NCBI RefSeq assembly: GCF_021654775.1
Contig: NZ_AP025343.1
Span: 3,687,501-3,751,500, forward strand
Direction: 5' to 3'
Origin: Paenibacillus azoreducens
GTDB taxonomy: Bacteria > Bacillota > Bacilli > Paenibacillales > Paenibacillaceae
Length of the DNA stretch: 64,000 nt
The translations under genes were made by a program, and so were the position numbers. The notes under the pieces are model-generated. The model ran no database searches, was not told the DNA's origin, and was given only the letters and a program-made list of their open reading frames with translations. Shown here in pieces: positions 8,678 through 17,073 of this stretch (position 1 is the stretch's first letter; every line of letters starts with the position of its first letter).

Positions 8678-10297
8678 ATGAAAAAGAACTTAACTTATGA
8701 TTACATTGTTGTTGGCACGGGTCCGGCAGGTTCTGTCATCGCGAAGACGCTTTCTGACGACAAACGAACCTCCGTACTTGTCTTGGAAGCGGGGGGAAAC
8801 CATGATAAAGATAAACCGATCAAGGATTCCACTTTTGCACCGGAACTTGAAGAAAGCTTTTCCCCAAATTATTTTTGGCAAGGTGAAGGTGTTCCCCTAG
8901 AAGGCCTGGATGGCCGCACATTCGAGTGGACTACGGGACGTCTCTCAGGAGGCGGGTCTTCTATAAATGGAGAGCAATATGTGCGTCCGACAGCAGCTGT
9001 ACTCAAAAAATGGGAAAGACTGCTTGGGCCTCTATGGTCACCTGATAAAGCCATACGGCGTTTCAAACAGTTGGAAAATTTCAATGGATCAACGACAAAT
9101 CGGGCTGCGCATGGTTATAAAGGAAGAGTGGATATCAGGCAAGCGCCCGAAAATCCAACATCAATGGCTCAAAAATTGGCAACGGCAATCGAGCGGGCTT
9201 CAGGTTATCCTATAATTCTTGACTATAATGATCCTGATACCCCCCTTGGACCGTTCACACGCTGGCAATTATACCAACAACCTGACGGCCTTAGGGAAAG
9301 CTCATCTACAGCCTTTTTATCTTCGGATATTATGACGCCTTCAGGCGTAGGGGTTAATAATCGTAAACTAACCGTATTGTTCAGGACAACGGCTCTTCGG
9401 ATTCTCTTTTCCGGCAAACGTGCCATTGGAATTGAATTTTTGAAGGATGGTAAATGCACCCGTGCGTATTCGCGTAAAAAGGTTATCTTATCGGCAGGAA
9501 TCAACAGCCCGCAGATCTTGATGCTGTCCGGGATCGGATCCGCTAAAATGTTAAAAAAGTCAGGTATCGCTGTCGTTTTTAATAATCCAAACGTAGGGCA
9601 GCGATTAAAAAATCACACGTTAAACTTCGCTGTATTTGCTGTCAATTCAAATGATCGTCCCCTCCCTGTCCAAGATTCTAATGCACTTTATACAGGAGGA
9701 GCTTTTCTACCGGATCCATCCGGTAATAATCCAGAAGAGCGGGCCGTTCAACTGCTCGGTATCGGAGCCGATGAACAATTGACAATAGCGATTCTGTATT
9801 TACGGCCTAGGAGCAAAGGGAATATCCGCATACAGAGCAAAGATCCGCTAAACATTGTATTGGCAGACGAAGGATTTCTTTCTGATCCGGACGACATGGA
9901 GGCTGTAAAAAGGATTTATCGAATTTATATCAAGAATATCGCTCAGGAGCTATCACGAATCGATCCTTCATATCAGCTCCTCTCGCCTACATTAGATATA
10001 ATTGATGATGATGAGAAGCTCGAAGAATTCATTAAAGAAAATTTCGATCATAATCATCATCAGCAAGGGTTTTTGCGAATGGCTCCTTTGTCAAAAGGGG
10101 GAGTCGTTGATTCTAGGGGAAATGTGCATGGGGTCAAGGATTTGATCGTTGCAGATGCTTCCATTATCCCTTTTACAGTCGATGGAAACACCTCTTCGGC
10201 TGCATATCTCATCGGCTATACAATCGCGAAGCAATTACGCAAAAAAACAACCCGTAATAAAAAGCAGCGAACGCGAACAGAATGGACGGAAGAGTAA
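8678..10297 (+). CDS. GMC-family FAD-dependent oxidoreductase
   Basis: 539 residues from ATG 8678 behind AAAGGGAGAGCCCTA. The N-terminus YDYIVVGTGPAGSVIAKTL is the FAD-binding beta-alpha-beta motif with a following Glu (VLEAGG). TGRLSGGGSSINGEQYVRP is the GMC signature 1 region and SAGINSPQILMLSGIG signature 2. C-terminal HHQQGFLRMAP and VDGNTSSAAYLIG contain the active-site His and Asn/His pair of glucose-methanol-choline oxidoreductases, enzymes that oxidise alcohols or sugars. The exact substrate is not readable; choline dehydrogenase-like or cellobiose dehydrogenase-like activity are both possible. It stands alone between a leader hairpin and a terminator. Confidence 0.92.
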   Translation: MKKNLTYDYIVVGTGPAGSVIAKTLSDDKRTSVLVLEAGGNHDKDKPIKDSTFAPELEESFSPNYFWQGEGVPLEGLDGRTFEWTTGRLSGGGSSINGEQYVRPTAAVLKKWERLLGPLWSPDKAIRRFKQLENFNGSTTNRAAHGYKGRVDIRQAPENPTSMAQKLATAIERASGYPIILDYNDPDTPLGPFTRWQLYQQPDGLRESSSTAFLSSDIMTPSGVGVNNRKLTVLFRTTALRILFSGKRAIGIEFLKDGKCTRAYSRKKVILSAGINSPQILMLSGIGSAKMLKKSGIAVVFNNPNVGQRLKNHTLNFAVFAVNSNDRPLPVQDSNALYTGGAFLPDPSGNNPEERAVQLLGIGADEQLTIAILYLRPRSKGNIRIQSKDPLNIVLADEGFLSDPDDMEAVKRIYRIYIKNIAQELSRIDPSYQLLSPTLDIIDDDEKLEEFIKENFDHNHHQQGFLRMAPLSKGGVVDSRGNVHGVKDLIVADASIIPFTVDGNTSSAAYLIGYTIAKQLRKKTTRNKKQRTRTEWTEE

Positions 10298-10301
10298 ATT
10301 C

Positions 10302-10324
10302 CAAAGGGGCTATCCAGCCCCTTT
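10302..10324 (+). terminator. Hairpin after the GMC oxidoreductase gene
   Basis: AAAGGGGCT-ATCC-AGCCCCTTT immediately after the stop codon, with a short T/A tail. Likely terminator. Confidence 0.65.
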
Positions 10325-10478
10325 ATGAAGTTTTCCTCTCATAGTTAAAACCCATTACTATAAATGGAATAGTTACTTGCTTGGCTTACCCTAGCTTGAT
10401 AAATGGAAAAAACCGCTTTAGTTATACGAACTTAATTCGTTGGACATGTTATATTTAGGATTTAAAAATTGGAAATGA

Positions 10479-10634
10479 ATAAGGAAAAGAGGTATCCAGC
10501 AGGAAGCATTAGCCTACTCCGTTTATGTCGCCGGGGAGCATATTGAAAACCTTGATGAGATCAAACCTGTAATTTATGATAATTATCGCTTGGTGGTCTG
10601 CTCAATCGAAAGTCCGGTTTATAATATCTCATAC
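10479..10634 (+). pseudogene. Unrecognised gene relic
   Basis: One frame reads QQEALAYSVYVAGEHIENLD then EIKPVIYDNYRLVVCSIESP over some 45 codons with protein-like composition, opened by a stop at 10476 and without a start or ribosome site. A short upstream frame (ATG near 10475, MNKEKRYPA) could join it by a frameshift. The frame then runs into the terminator at 10635. I do not recognise the family. Confidence 0.3.
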
Positions 10635-10680
10635 AAAAAAGCTTTTCATAGCCACCCTTTCGGGCGTATAAAAAGCTTTT
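10635..10680 (-). terminator. Terminator of the secreted helical protein gene
   Basis: AAAAAGCTTTT and AAAAGCTTTT arms with an inner CCC-TTTC-GGG stem. On the minus strand the hairpin ends in TTTTTT, 28 bases beyond the stop at 10708. Confidence 0.8.
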
Positions 10681-10707
10681 CTGCTTTGCAGCGTCTATCG
10701 CTTTCGT

Positions 10708-11358
10708 TTAAAACTTTTCAGGAAACTGTTTGACGATGCCTTCTGTCAGGATATCCGCTAAATGAATCATATGGATCTCGTTTTTGTCGGTTGCTGCAAT
10801 ATCCGCTTTCCAATCTCCTTTGAGACAATCAAGGACTATTTCCGTAATCAACTGAAGGTGCGTATACAGCATATCTTGCAGCATTTTAAACTGCCAGTTC
10901 GGATTCGCTGCGCTTAAAAATTTGGCGATATCGTCGGCGTTTCTATGCCAATCCGCCTCTAACTTTTTTACATCCGCCTGATTTCCCGCTTTGGCCGCCG
11001 CTACAATTTTCCCTGCGATCAGAATATGCTCTCTCAGAAGATCAGCCAACTTATTGCCGGCGGCTTCTCCATAATAAGGCTTGATCACGTTGCCTATGTC
11101 CTGCTGGTTTCGCAAAAGCCGGTCCAATACGTCCTTCACATCCGGTCGATTGGAAACGGCGCTGACAATAAAGCTTCTCGTCCATATCGTATGGTCAATC
11201 CAAACCTTCTGCATATCGGTTTTCAGCTGCACCATTTTGGGACTGAGGCAAACCAAAACCTTCTCCTGATCTACCTTCGCTTGCGCGGATGCTACTGGCG
11301 TCGTGCTAATAACAAGCGCTAGGGTTAACGGCAACGCTAGCAACCATTTATTTTTCAT
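10708..11358 (-). CDS. Secreted all-helical protein of unknown function
   Basis: 216 residues. Start ATG 11358 has nine bases to GAGGAG; ATG 11364 is only three bases away from it. A classical signal peptide (KNKWLLALPLTLALVISTTPVASAQA, cleavage near ASA-QA) is followed by a Leu/Ala/Asp-rich helical region with WTRSFIVSAVSNRPDVKDVL and a related second unit. Such proteins occur in bacilli and some archaea and are sometimes named acetylglutamate kinase in databases, which the sequence here does not support: no kinase motif is visible. Single gene with its own terminator. Function not inferred. Confidence 0.75.
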   Translation of the reverse strand: MKNKWLLALPLTLALVISTTPVASAQAKVDQEKVLVCLSPKMVQLKTDMQKVWIDHTIWTRSFIVSAVSNRPDVKDVLDRLLRNQQDIGNVIKPYYGEAAGNKLADLLREHILIAGKIVAAAKAGNQADVKKLEADWHRNADDIAKFLSAANPNWQFKMLQDMLYTHLQLITEIVLDCLKGDWKADIAATDKNEIHMIHLADILTEGIVKQFPEKF

Positions 11359-11643
11359 ATTCATCTACTCCTCTGTAACTCTGAAATAATACGGGCTGTC
11401 TTATTATGGGTGAAGTATCCGATTTTATACAGAGGATTAATTACAGTGTGTTCTCCGGTCACAACATTATTTTGTTCGGACAAACGCATGTTGGGGGGTA
11501 AAATGCCCAAATTTCAAATCTCTTCCAATACAGAGTTGTACTCGCCTAATTATAAAAATATGGTAAAAATGTCCAAGATAAATACGCTTAGTCCCATATA
11601 ATAAAATTGGATTTAACCCAATTCTTATGGAGGTGGATCAATT

Positions 11644-11919
11644 TTGCAATTCATTCATCCAATTTCAGAAGATACTATAAGACCACATATGGGTAAAAGA
11701 GTTTGTGCTGTTCTATGTAATGGGACTTATTATTACGGTGTAGTCACGGATGTACGTGACGGCCATTTAGTTTTAGGTGGTAAAAGTCCCCAAACTGCAA
11801 CATGTAGATCGAAAATAACAAAACCAGAAACCAAATCAAAAGCGGTTACTATTTCTCAATTTTTCCCCGGCGCTTTAGCACTCTCTTTAGGAACACTTGC
11901 CTTTTTGTTTTTAATTTAA
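11644..11919 (+). CDS. Small protein with SH3-like beta core and C-terminal membrane segment
   Basis: 91 residues from TTG 11644, with GGAGGTG eight bases upstream. The N-terminal half (MGKRVCAVLCNGTYYYGVVT then DVRDGHLVLGG) looks like the short beta-barrel of small Bacillus proteins such as YuzF or spore-coat associated factors; the C-terminal 20 residues are hydrophobic (ALALSLGTLAFLFLI) and end the protein, so it is probably tail-anchored. A basic Lys/Thr linker lies between. No family is assigned with confidence and no operon partner is present. Confidence 0.6.
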   Translation: MQFIHPISEDTIRPHMGKRVCAVLCNGTYYYGVVTDVRDGHLVLGGKSPQTATCRSKITKPETKSKAVTISQFFPGALALSLGTLAFLFLI

Positions 11920-12250
11920 CTGAAGCGGAGCAATTAAAATCGATTTCGGACAATATGGCTTATGGAACCTTCCTATTCCTTACAAATCTGAAGAGCGTAT
12001 ATGAAGCTTTTGGAAAATTTGGATTGGGGCAGACTTAGAAACAACCATTTATAAACATTGGATTGGTGACATAGTGACCCTAACCTTATGAAGACCTGGC
12101 GATACGCTGCATCTTCCATACAGTATAGGCTCTGTTCAGTCCCGAATATCTCTTTGTTAAGCGAATAAAAAAGAAACGGCAACCGTTGTTAAAAGGCGGC
12201 GGCCTGTTTCTTTTTTGAAGTTTCTACGAAAAAAAATTAAAGCTCGTCAC
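11920..12250. other. Gap without a supported gene
   Basis: Apart from the bidirectional hairpin at 12167-12216 I see no gene here. A minus-strand open frame at 11973-12182 has no ribosome site and no recognisable protein pattern. Confidence 0.5.
12167..12216. terminator. Bidirectional terminator
   Basis: AAAAAAGAAAC and GTTTCTTTTTT arms with a GGC/GCC pair inside. It lies 35 bases past the stop of the minus-strand small gene (12251) and can serve both directions. Confidence 0.6.
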
Positions 12251-12391
12251 TCAGCAGCTCTTTCCGCTGTTTTTACCCGGGTTCATCGGTTTATTTCCTT
12301 CATCTTCTGTCAGCTTCTCACCGAATTGATCCAGGCGTCCAGGAGAAGAGGCAGGTCCGTTGTTCTTCGGTTTGTTGTTTCTTCCAGCCAT
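12251..12391 (-). CDS. Small basic, Asn/Pro/Gly-rich protein (spore-protein-like)
   Basis: 46 residues from ATG 12391 with a strong GGAGGTGAACGTC. The sequence begins MAGRNNKPKNNGPASSPGRL and ends GKNSGKSC. It is hydrophilic and rich in Asn, Lys, Pro and Gly, like many minor small acid-soluble or coat-associated spore proteins, but I cannot assign it to a named family. Supported by the ribosome site, a clean stop and the terminator just downstream. Confidence 0.6.
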   Translation of the reverse strand: MAGRNNKPKNNGPASSPGRLDQFGEKLTEDEGNKPMNPGKNSGKSC

Positions 12392-12640
12392 GACGTTCAC
12401 CTCCATTCAAAATAACTTGAGCGCCTGACCCTGTTTTCATACCCTAATGCTTATTCCAGATAAAGGGTGCAGGTATTCGTTGCCAAATTTGGGCCAAGGT
12501 TTATTTACCGTATTTCTTGCTGCGAAAGTTAAATGTAGTATTTGAAATCGGAGATTAGTTTATGCCGTAAATACATTCCTAACTCTCATCATCCGAATAT
12601 GGCCCTTGTTGTCGGAATAACCCTCCTGGTGACACTGATA

Positions 12641-13075
12641 TTAAATGAAGTCACACTTCTGAAGGAGTCGCTGTATAATTGCTGCAACTTCGGCTCTTGT
12701 AATGTACGCCTTCGGTGAGAGAAGGCTATTGCTTCTTCCCGATACGATGCCTGCTTGAATACCGTCGGCTATGCTGTTTTGCGCCCACTCGGATGCATCT
12801 GCCTTATCTGTGTACGGACGAATCATTGCCTCTGTCGCCTGGGCAGGAAGCTTGGCTTTCAGTTCCGTGATTTTCATCGCTTTGGCGATTATCACCATCG
12901 CTTGTTCCCGGGTAATTCGGTCATTCGGACGAAAAGTAACCGTTTTCAAAACCGTCGATCAGTTGATAAGCATATGCCGTGGTAATCGCGCTGCTGTACC
13001 AATCCGAAGTCTTTACATCCGAGAACGGCGTTGTTCCGTTTTCCAGCTTGAGTCCCTCTTCCGTTCACTTTCTGA
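12641..13075 (-). pseudogene. S-layer-homology (SLH) domain protein, frameshifted and 5'-truncated
   Basis: The 3' part encodes a good SLH unit: FRPNDRITREQAMVIIAKAM ... ASEWAQNSIADGIQAGIVSG ... YITRAEVAAIIQRLL. Upstream, in another frame, lies the end of the preceding SLH unit (TPFSDVKTSDWYSSAITTAY AYQLIDGFENG). The two join if one base is removed near 12940. No signal peptide or start is found beyond 13075, so only the C-terminal cell-wall anchor survives. SLH domains bind pyruvylated secondary wall polymers in Paenibacillus and Bacillus. Confidence 0.75.
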
Positions 13076-13295
13076 AGAAGCATAATAAAATGAAGGAAGA
13101 ATACCCACGTGTTCACGCATTTTGCAAAAAGCCATTTGGCTAATATTATGCTATGTAAGATATTCATTATCTTCATATTGTCTAATTGAAAAATTACTCT
13201 CAGTGAGAAGTTCACCTTCACGCTCCATATAGTACATAGAATAATCCACATAATATCCATTCTTGTATAAAAACTGCAAAGAAGAGCGGTCTCCG

Positions 13296-13620
13296 TCAAT
13301 ACATGCACCCATCGAACAGTTCTACTACGTCGTATTGCGAAAGCAATTTATCAGCCTTTTTTAATAAGTTTGGTACCAATACCCTTTCTTCTGTATTCCT
13401 TGCTGACAAATATCGTCGTTCCAGCTCCTCGCCCCCGCTTATAATTATTCAAGTAAAGAAAGCCTACTGTTAAGCCATTGTAACGAGCAACAAATAAACC
13501 GTCATGAAAATTTGCTTCGTTCTCTTGAAACGCTGCCCCCACTGCTCCTACGTAAGAGGACCGATCGGTTGAATCCCGATGCCGAACGACCAAGAAAAAG
13601 CTTTTCCACTCGACCAGGAT
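13296..13620 (-). pseudogene. GNAT acetyltransferase, frameshifted
   Basis: The reading frame SFFLVVRHRDSTDRSSYVGA ... GLTVGFLYLNNYKRGRGAGT TIFVSKEYRRKGIGTKLIKK contains the GNAT acetyl-CoA signature (R-R-K-G-I-G-T). It stops at 13351 in a run of six A. Deleting or adding one A there continues the protein as ADKLLSQYDVVELFDGCMY to a stop at 13296. The N-terminus has no good start. It abuts the divergent DinB gene. Confidence 0.7.
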
Positions 13621-13658
13621 TATAGTATGCTAGCCATATAAGGAAGGAGATGGAATCA

Positions 13659-14153
13659 ATGGTGAAACAACTGATCGTCGGAGACGCCATGAATGAACTG
13701 GCCACTACTCGCCGCATCCTTGAGCGCTTGCCCGAGGAGCATATGACGTGGAAGCCGCACGTGAAATCAATGACACTCAGCGGGCTGGCCACGCACTTGA
13801 TCAACCTGCTGAACTGGCAAGTCGCGATTTTTCTTTACCCGGAATTCGATCTTTCGACCGTGCCGCATCGGCGGGAACCTTTGGAAAGACGCGAAGACGT
13901 GCTGGAGGAATTCGACGCGAACGTCATCAAGCTTGAAAAGTTGTTAGCCGAATGCGACGAGAAAACGCTCGGCGAAGAATGGACCTTGCGCAACGGCGAC
14001 CATATCATCCTGCGCCAACCGCGGGCGATCGCGCTCCGCACCTTCGGATTAAGCCACATGATCCATCACCGGGCGCAGCTCGGAGTTTATTTGCGGCTCC
14101 TCGATATTCCGGTGCCGGGTCTCTATGGTCCCTCGGCCGACGAGGGCAACTGA
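13659..14153 (+). CDS. DinB/YfiT-like putative metalloenzyme
   Basis: 164 residues from ATG 13659, ten bases after AAGGAGA (ATG 13650 overlaps the ribosome site). Four-helix DinB pattern: the N-terminal [20 protein letters not shown], a first metal-site His in [11 protein letters not shown], and the C-terminal [20 protein letters not shown] with the two conserved His. DinB-fold proteins bind a divalent metal through three His and often act as thiol (bacillithiol or mycothiol) S-transferases; the substrate here is unknown. GC-rich relative to its neighbours. Followed by a strong terminator. Confidence 0.88.
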   Translation: MVKQLIVGDAMNELATTRRILERLPEEHMTWKPHVKSMTLSGLATHLINLLNWQVAIFLYPEFDLSTVPHRREPLERREDVLEEFDANVIKLEKLLAECDEKTLGEEWTLRNGDHIILRQPRAIALRTFGLSHMIHHRAQLGVYLRLLDIPVPGLYGPSADEGN

Positions 14154-15304
14154 ACTAAGACGCGACGAAAAGTCGCAGGGCATCGGCAAACTGCCGGTAC
14201 TCTGCGACTTTTTTTCAGGACGAACGCTTTTTTATCTCCGGGCATAGCGCGAATGACTTGCTTTTTCGCCAAGCGGCAATACTTTCCATCTAGGTGTCCA
14301 CATTCAGAACAAATCTGGCTTGAGGGAAACCATGGATCTACCTTTACAATTTGACGACCGTACCAGTCGGCTTTGTATTGTAACTTTTCTACAAAACTAG
14401 ACCAGGATACGTCAGAGATGCTTTTCGCTAATTTACGATTACGCAACATACCTTTTGTGTTTAAGTCCTCTATACAGATCACATCGTGGTTTTTGATGAT
14501 TTCTGTACTTAACTTATTTAGAAAATCGGTACGTTGATTCATCACTTTTTCGTGGAGTCTAGCGACTTTTCGCTTTTGTTTTTGGTAGTTCTCCGCATGA
14601 AAAAGGTCGATTCCCTTCTTTTTAGCCAGGAAGGCACGACGTGACAACTTACGCTGTTCTCGTTTCAGTTTCTTTTCCATCTGGGCAGTGAATCTATGGT
14701 TATCTTTCTTCTGACTATCCGATAGAATTGCAAAATCTGTGATACCTAAGTCAATACCAATCGCGGAATTCACTTTCGGTAGTTCATCGATTTCTTCCTC
14801 ACACAGGATGGAGACGAAGAATTTTCCACTCGCATTTTTACGAAGGGTAGCATTAAGTATACGTCCTTTCGGTTCTCGGCTTTTAGCCAACTTTACGAAT
14901 CCGAGTTTAGGTAGCTTCACGTAGTTTTCTTTGATTTCAATGCTTTGATTCACGTTCTTCGTAGTATAGCTTTGAACGGGATTCTTTTTACTTTTGAATT
15001 GAGGCCTTTTATTTTGTTTTTTGAAAAAACGAGAAAAAGAATCCGCTAAGTTTAAAAGAGAGGATTGGAGTGCGATGCTATCGACTTCTTTCAACCAACA
15101 AGTCTCAACGTCCTCCTTCATTTTGGGAAGCATAGCAGAACAAGAAGGGTAAGATAGACCTTTTCCTGTATTTGAATAAGCTGTATTCCACATATTTAGA
15201 AAGTGATTGTAGACAAATCTGGAACAACCGATAGTTTTAGCGATTAATATTTGCTGTTCTTGATTTGGATAGATCCGAAACTTATAAGCTTTATGTCGAG
15301 GCAT
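14123..15304 (-). pseudogene. tnpB: IS200/IS605-type TnpB, C-terminally truncated
   Basis: Starts at ATG 15304 behind GTGAGGTGAATGCC ([20 protein letters not shown]). N-terminal HTH_OrfB part, then a RuvC-like core with [14 protein letters not shown] (first Asp) and [14 protein letters not shown] (Glu). The zinc finger begins as [14 protein letters not shown] and then homology ends abruptly near 14286: the second CxxC and the third catalytic Asp (normally DRDINASINI) are missing, and the frame runs through unrelated sequence and the DinB terminator to 14123. The nuclease should therefore be inactive. TnpB proteins are guided by an RNA from the element's right end; that end is gone too. Confidence 0.85.
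14168..14215 (+). terminator. Terminator of the DinB gene
   Basis: AAAAGTCGCAG / CTGCGACTTTT stem with inner CGGCAAACTGCCG and a run of seven T, 14 bases past the stop. It overlaps the spurious tail of the tnpB frame. Confidence 0.9.
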
Positions 15305-15347
15305 GGCATTCACCTCACTTCTTATTCGTTTTAAGCTTAACATACGT

Positions 15348-15383
15348 CAGTTGATTAACATAGCTAAAGCTATGCCTCAACTG
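15348..15383. repeat. Subterminal hairpin of the TnpB element (left end)
   Basis: CAGTTGA...TCAACTG encloses a perfect CATAGC-TAAA-GCTATG hairpin, 44 bases upstream of the tnpB start. IS200/IS605 elements carry such imperfect hairpins near their ends for single-strand recognition, so this is probably the left end of the decayed element. Confidence 0.6.
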
Positions 15384-15441
15384 AAGCCGATTCATCTGCA
15401 TGACAAAATTCACGAGTATTCTCGGCTAATTGATAAAAAAC

Positions 15442-16365
15442 TCATTTCTCGTACTTAGCTAAGATTCTACCAACATAGTCTATGAAACCTTCCCGTACCT
15501 CAGAGGGTCCAACAATTTCACATTTATCTCCAAACTTGAGTAGTGTGTCATAGCCATATTCATTGTGTATGATTGGATACGTAGCCAAGCAAGTATTCCC
15601 TTCTACGCTTATTACATTTCCTTCGCCAAATCGTTCAATCACTTTATCCATTACGGATAAATCAATGCGGATCGTAACCTCAACCCAATCTTGATTCATC
15701 CAATCCATTCCATCCATAGGCAGCGGCGAGAAATTCCGTGACTCAAATGTTTCCCGCAAAACTTGCAACTTGCTCATGCGAGCCAATTTAAATATCCGAT
15801 AGTCCATTTTTTCAACGCAGTAACCTTGCAAATACCAACTGCTTTCTTTAAAAACGACCCGATAAGGCTCGATCTTTCTGGAACTAATATGGCCTGCACT
15901 ATCCACGTAATCAAAACTCAGATATCGCTCTTCATTTAAAGCTGTTTCCACGTGGCTAAGCAAAGAGCGCAATGATTCATTGCCCTGATTCAATGATAAA
16001 TCGACAACAAACTTTCCTTCAGGGATCGAAGTTCCACCGTCATAAGCGATAGCGCTTAATTTCTCCAGCACATGGACAATATCCTTATGGTTGAAAAGCT
16101 GCTTGTAGCTCTTCAGACTGGTCACCAGCGCTTGAATATCCTGGTGTGTGAACAACTTTTTGTCAACTTTATACGATTTCATGAGACCAACGCCTCCCGA
16201 TGCTCCTTGCTGGGTAAAGATGGGGAGCCCGGCAAACGTTAACGTATCAATATCGCGGTAGATGGTTCTTCTGCTAACTTCCAGCTTCTCAGCTAACTCT
16301 CGAGCATTAATGACCTCATATTCCAAGAGAATGACAATAATTGCAATCAAACGATCAATTTTCAT
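15442..16365 (-). CDS. YafY-type helix-turn-helix/WYL transcriptional regulator
   Basis: 307 residues from ATG 16365 behind GGAGGTGCGGC. HTH domain at about 1-60 (ARELAEKLEVSRRTIYRDID) and a WYL domain at about 135-215 (YRVVFKESSWYLQGYC, YRIFKLARM), with a C-terminal dimer/ligand part. It is divergent from a GyrI-like gene, with a 16-bp operator-like site between them that matches the site at the first WYL regulator. Expected to sense a small ligand or nucleic-acid species and to control the divergent gene and itself. The TnpB element sits about 60 bp beyond its stop. Confidence 0.9.
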   Translation of the reverse strand: MKIDRLIAIIVILLEYEVINARELAEKLEVSRRTIYRDIDTLTFAGLPIFTQQGASGGVGLMKSYKVDKKLFTHQDIQALVTSLKSYKQLFNHKDIVHVLEKLSAIAYDGGTSIPEGKFVVDLSLNQGNESLRSLLSHVETALNEERYLSFDYVDSAGHISSRKIEPYRVVFKESSWYLQGYCVEKMDYRIFKLARMSKLQVLRETFESRNFSPLPMDGMDWMNQDWVEVTIRIDLSVMDKVIERFGEGNVISVEGNTCLATYPIIHNEYGYDTLLKFGDKCEIVGPSEVREGFIDYVGRILAKYEK

Positions 16366-16386
16366 GCCGCACCTCCACCTCAAGTA

Positions 16387-16402
16387 TGCCACACAGGTGT
16401 CA
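16387..16402. promoter_or_regulatory. Operator-like site between WYL regulator and GyrI-like gene
   Basis: Read on the minus strand, TGACACCTGTGTGGCA matches TGACATCTGTATGTCA at 1160-1175 in 13 of 16 positions. An overlapping TGTCA-TATT-TGACA dyad spans 16398-16411. Confidence 0.55.
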
Positions 16403-16461
16403 TATTTGACATGCTACGATAAACACGAATTCAAAATTAAACAAATCGGGAGGCAGTTAGA

Positions 16462-16947
16462 ATGAACAATTTCAAAGTAGAAAGAAAAGAAGCTTTTCGA
16501 ATTATCGGATTCAAAACCGCATTGACAGATGGGACAAGCATCCACTCGCCGCATTTTTCAAGTCAAAAAACAGCGTTTTTCAAAAGTATGATTGACAACG
16601 GGCAAATGGCGACGCTCCGTGCACTGGCAGAAAATCCGTATGGCTACGCTGCGGTGACCAAGGATCAAGAAACCGTGTTTTATTACTCGGGCGTCCAATC
16701 TTCACAGCCTTTGCCGGATCATGCCGGAGAAGTATGGTTTCCGGAAAGTGAGTATTTGATACTATCGGGCAGCGGCGGCTTGTCGCGTCTGGCCTTCGAT
16801 CAGCTGGAGGACCAGGCTTTTGAAACCCTCTTAACCGATACGTTTGAGTGGGAATATTCCGGCGGACCTGTCGCGGAAATATTACTGAATGGAAATCCGG
16901 CAGACGCGGAAGTGGAAGTGTGGGTACCTGTACTGAAGCGAAAATGA
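16462..16947 (+). CDS. GyrI-like/AraC effector-binding-domain protein
   Basis: 161 residues from ATG 16462 behind GGGAGGCAGTTAGA. The opening FKVERKEAFRIIGFKTALTD and the closing FEWEYSGGPVAEILLNGNPA then EVEVWVPV follow the stand-alone GyrI-like fold (two SHS2 units), related to the effector-binding part of AraC/MerR regulators and to SbmC/GyrI. Such free-standing proteins bind, and in some cases hydrolyse, lipophilic compounds. It is divergent from and probably controlled by the WYL regulator. Followed by a terminator. Confidence 0.8.
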   Translation: MNNFKVERKEAFRIIGFKTALTDGTSIHSPHFSSQKTAFFKSMIDNGQMATLRALAENPYGYAAVTKDQETVFYYSGVQSSQPLPDHAGEVWFPESEYLILSGSGGLSRLAFDQLEDQAFETLLTDTFEWEYSGGPVAEILLNGNPADAEVEVWVPVLKRK

Positions 16948-16961
16948 TCGGGATGCAAAGG

Positions 16962-16990
16962 GCCGCCCTAATGTGGGCGGCTTATTTTAT
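16962..16990 (+). terminator. Terminator after the GyrI-like gene
   Basis: GCCGCCC-TAATGT-GGGCGGC followed by TTATTTTAT, 15 bases after the stop codon. Confidence 0.8.
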
Positions 16991-17073
16991 GCCGACCGCA
17001 CCCTGAGGATCTTTACCAAACGCTTCAGTCCCAAAGAAATTCATCGCCCATTACAAAGGCGTGCTGGAACGAT

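Noticed and set aside
11410..11601. Plus-strand frame including a 33-codon segment with GGGGGG before an ATG (MPKFQISSNTELYS...)
   Set aside because: Composition is not convincing, no family pattern is seen and no terminator follows; left out as a gene.
11973..12182. 69-codon minus-strand frame
   Set aside because: No ribosome site, no recognisable motif, and it overlaps a terminator.
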